From Flavobacteriaceae bacterium (GTDB lineage Bacteria > Bacteroidota > Bacteroidia > Flavobacteriales > Flavobacteriaceae): DNA of 7,127 nt. The DNA is taken from assembly GCA_015493405.1 (NCBI GenBank), contig WGDF01000046.1, positions 1-7,127 of the forward strand, in the 5' to 3' direction. The position numbers were made by a program, and so were the translations under genes. Every line of letters begins with the position of its first letter. The first letter of the stretch is position 1. The notes under the pieces are model-generated. The model made no database searches. It worked only from the letters and a program-made list of their open reading frames with translations, and had not been told where the DNA came from. Below, piece after piece: positions 6,476-7,127 of the stretch.

Positions 6476-7127
6476 CTATACTATAAATTTTGTATCAATA
6501 TTAATATAACTCAAGAATTCCTTTCGGACTTGAGGGTCTTTAAATTTGCCGGCATATTCGGCGGTTAAAGTCGATGATGTGATATCCTTAATACCACGGG
6601 AGACCAAACACATATGTTTAGCATCAATAATACAAGCGACATCTTCGGTATTAAGAGCTTCTTGCATCGCTTTGACTATTTGCACGGTTAAGCGTTCTTG
6701 CACTTGGGGGCGGCGCGCAAAATAATCAACGATACGATTAATTTTGGATAGCCCCAAAACTTTACCGTTAGAGATATAAGCCACATGAGCCTTACCGATT
6801 ATAGGTAATAAATGATGTTCACAAGTAGAAAAAACACTGATATCCCTTTCGACCAACATTTCACCATATTTATATTTATTATCAAAAGCTGATAATTTGG
6901 GCAAATTATCGGGATTTAAACCCTTAAAAATTTCTTTTACAAACATTTTTGCCACCCGTCGCGGTGTTCCACTCAAGCTATCATCCTCCAAATCAAGTCC
7001 TAAAATATCTAAGATGTCTTTGGTCTTTTCAGCAATATATTTCATTTTTTGATCATCGGGCATTTTATTGACATCGGCTCTAACCGGTGTTTTTATGGTA
7101 GCAAACAAATGTTTATCAATATTCTTT
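6476..7127 (-). CDS. folE: GTP cyclohydrolase I (5' end outside window)
   Basis: Cytosolic zinc enzyme that converts GTP to 7,8-dihydroneopterin triphosphate, the first step toward tetrahydrofolate and, in bacteria that make it, queuosine. Positions are counted from the in-frame TTG at 7108. The zinc ligands Cys96 and His99 (STCEHHLLP) and Cys167 (KHMCLVSRG) have the same 71-residue spacing as E. coli Cys110/Cys181, and the catalytic His98 and His165 are present. Other conserved stretches are [16 protein letters not shown] (40-55) and [23 protein letters not shown] (119-141). The frame stays open beyond that TTG to the window edge (codons for KNIDKH), and flavobacterial FolE proteins usually carry about 20 or more residues before this point. 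The true start is therefore probably outside the window and I annotate it as partial. The stop is TAG. cysS follows downstream on the same strand. Confidence 0.97.
   Translation of the reverse strand, partial: KNIDKHLFATIKTPVRADVNKMPDDQKMKYIAEKTKDILDILGLDLEDDSLSGTPRRVAKMFVKEIFKGLNPDNLPKLSAFDNKYKYGEMLVERDISVFSTCEHHLLPIIGKAHVAYISNGKVLGLSKINRIVDYFARRPQVQERLTVQIVKAMQEALNTEDVACIIDAKHMCLVSRGIKDITSSTLTAEYAGKFKDPQVRKEFLSYINIDTKFIV

Noticed and set aside
6309..6509. A 66-codon + strand open frame across the folE-cysS gap
   Set aside because: It starts at TTG, runs through both palindromes, overlaps the folE 3' end antisense and has no family-like motif; the gap looks non-coding.
1..7127. A hidden defence, toxin-antitoxin, phage or biosynthetic system
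   Set aside because: All eight long frames are recognisable cellular genes with intact key residues, the gaps are under 180 bp, and there are no repeat arrays, integrase-like proteins or attachment sites.

Overview
This is an AT-rich stretch of bacterial chromosome carrying eight protein-coding genes, two of them cut by the window edges. I read it as Bacteroidota, most likely a flavobacterium-like lineage. The reasons are: protein sequences of the flavobacterial type (the upp N-terminus, the ruvB and queG neighbourhood, the amt C-terminal tail); gene starts with A/T-rich leaders and no clear Shine-Dalgarno sequence; and a TAnnTTTG -7 box ahead of ruvB instead of a sigma70-type TATAAT. No search could be run, so the assignment rests on pattern recognition.

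Left part (1-1387): the C-terminal third of an ammonium transporter (amt, + strand) converges on uracil phosphoribosyltransferase (upp, - strand). A hairpin with U-tracts on both sides (486-517) can terminate both. Behind upp lies a second hairpin (1330-1360) that terminates the next gene.

Middle (1388-4829): a membrane-embedded zinc metallopeptidase of the YugP type (- strand) is divergent from a tight three-gene + strand cluster. The cluster is ruvB (Holliday-junction branch-migration motor), an NAD(P)H:quinone-oxidoreductase-like flavoprotein 9 bp later, and queG (epoxyqueuosine reductase, TTG start) 4 bp later. The 122-bp divergent gap holds candidate promoters for both directions.

Right part (4830-7127): cysS (cysteinyl-tRNA synthetase) and, upstream of it, folE (GTP cyclohydrolase I, running off the right edge) lie on the - strand. 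The 179-bp gap between them holds a GC-rich perfect 20-bp palindrome resembling a dispersed REP-type repeat, and a second hairpin bracketed by a 9-bp direct repeat. This is the only part of the window that looks non-routine.

The window is essentially housekeeping: nitrogen uptake, pyrimidine salvage, recombination, tRNA charging, tRNA modification and pterin synthesis. folE and queG catalyse the first and last steps of de novo queuosine synthesis. I saw no phage, insertion sequence, CRISPR array, toxin-antitoxin pair, tRNA or rRNA, and nothing that supports a new defence or biosynthetic system. No gap between genes exceeds 300 bp.
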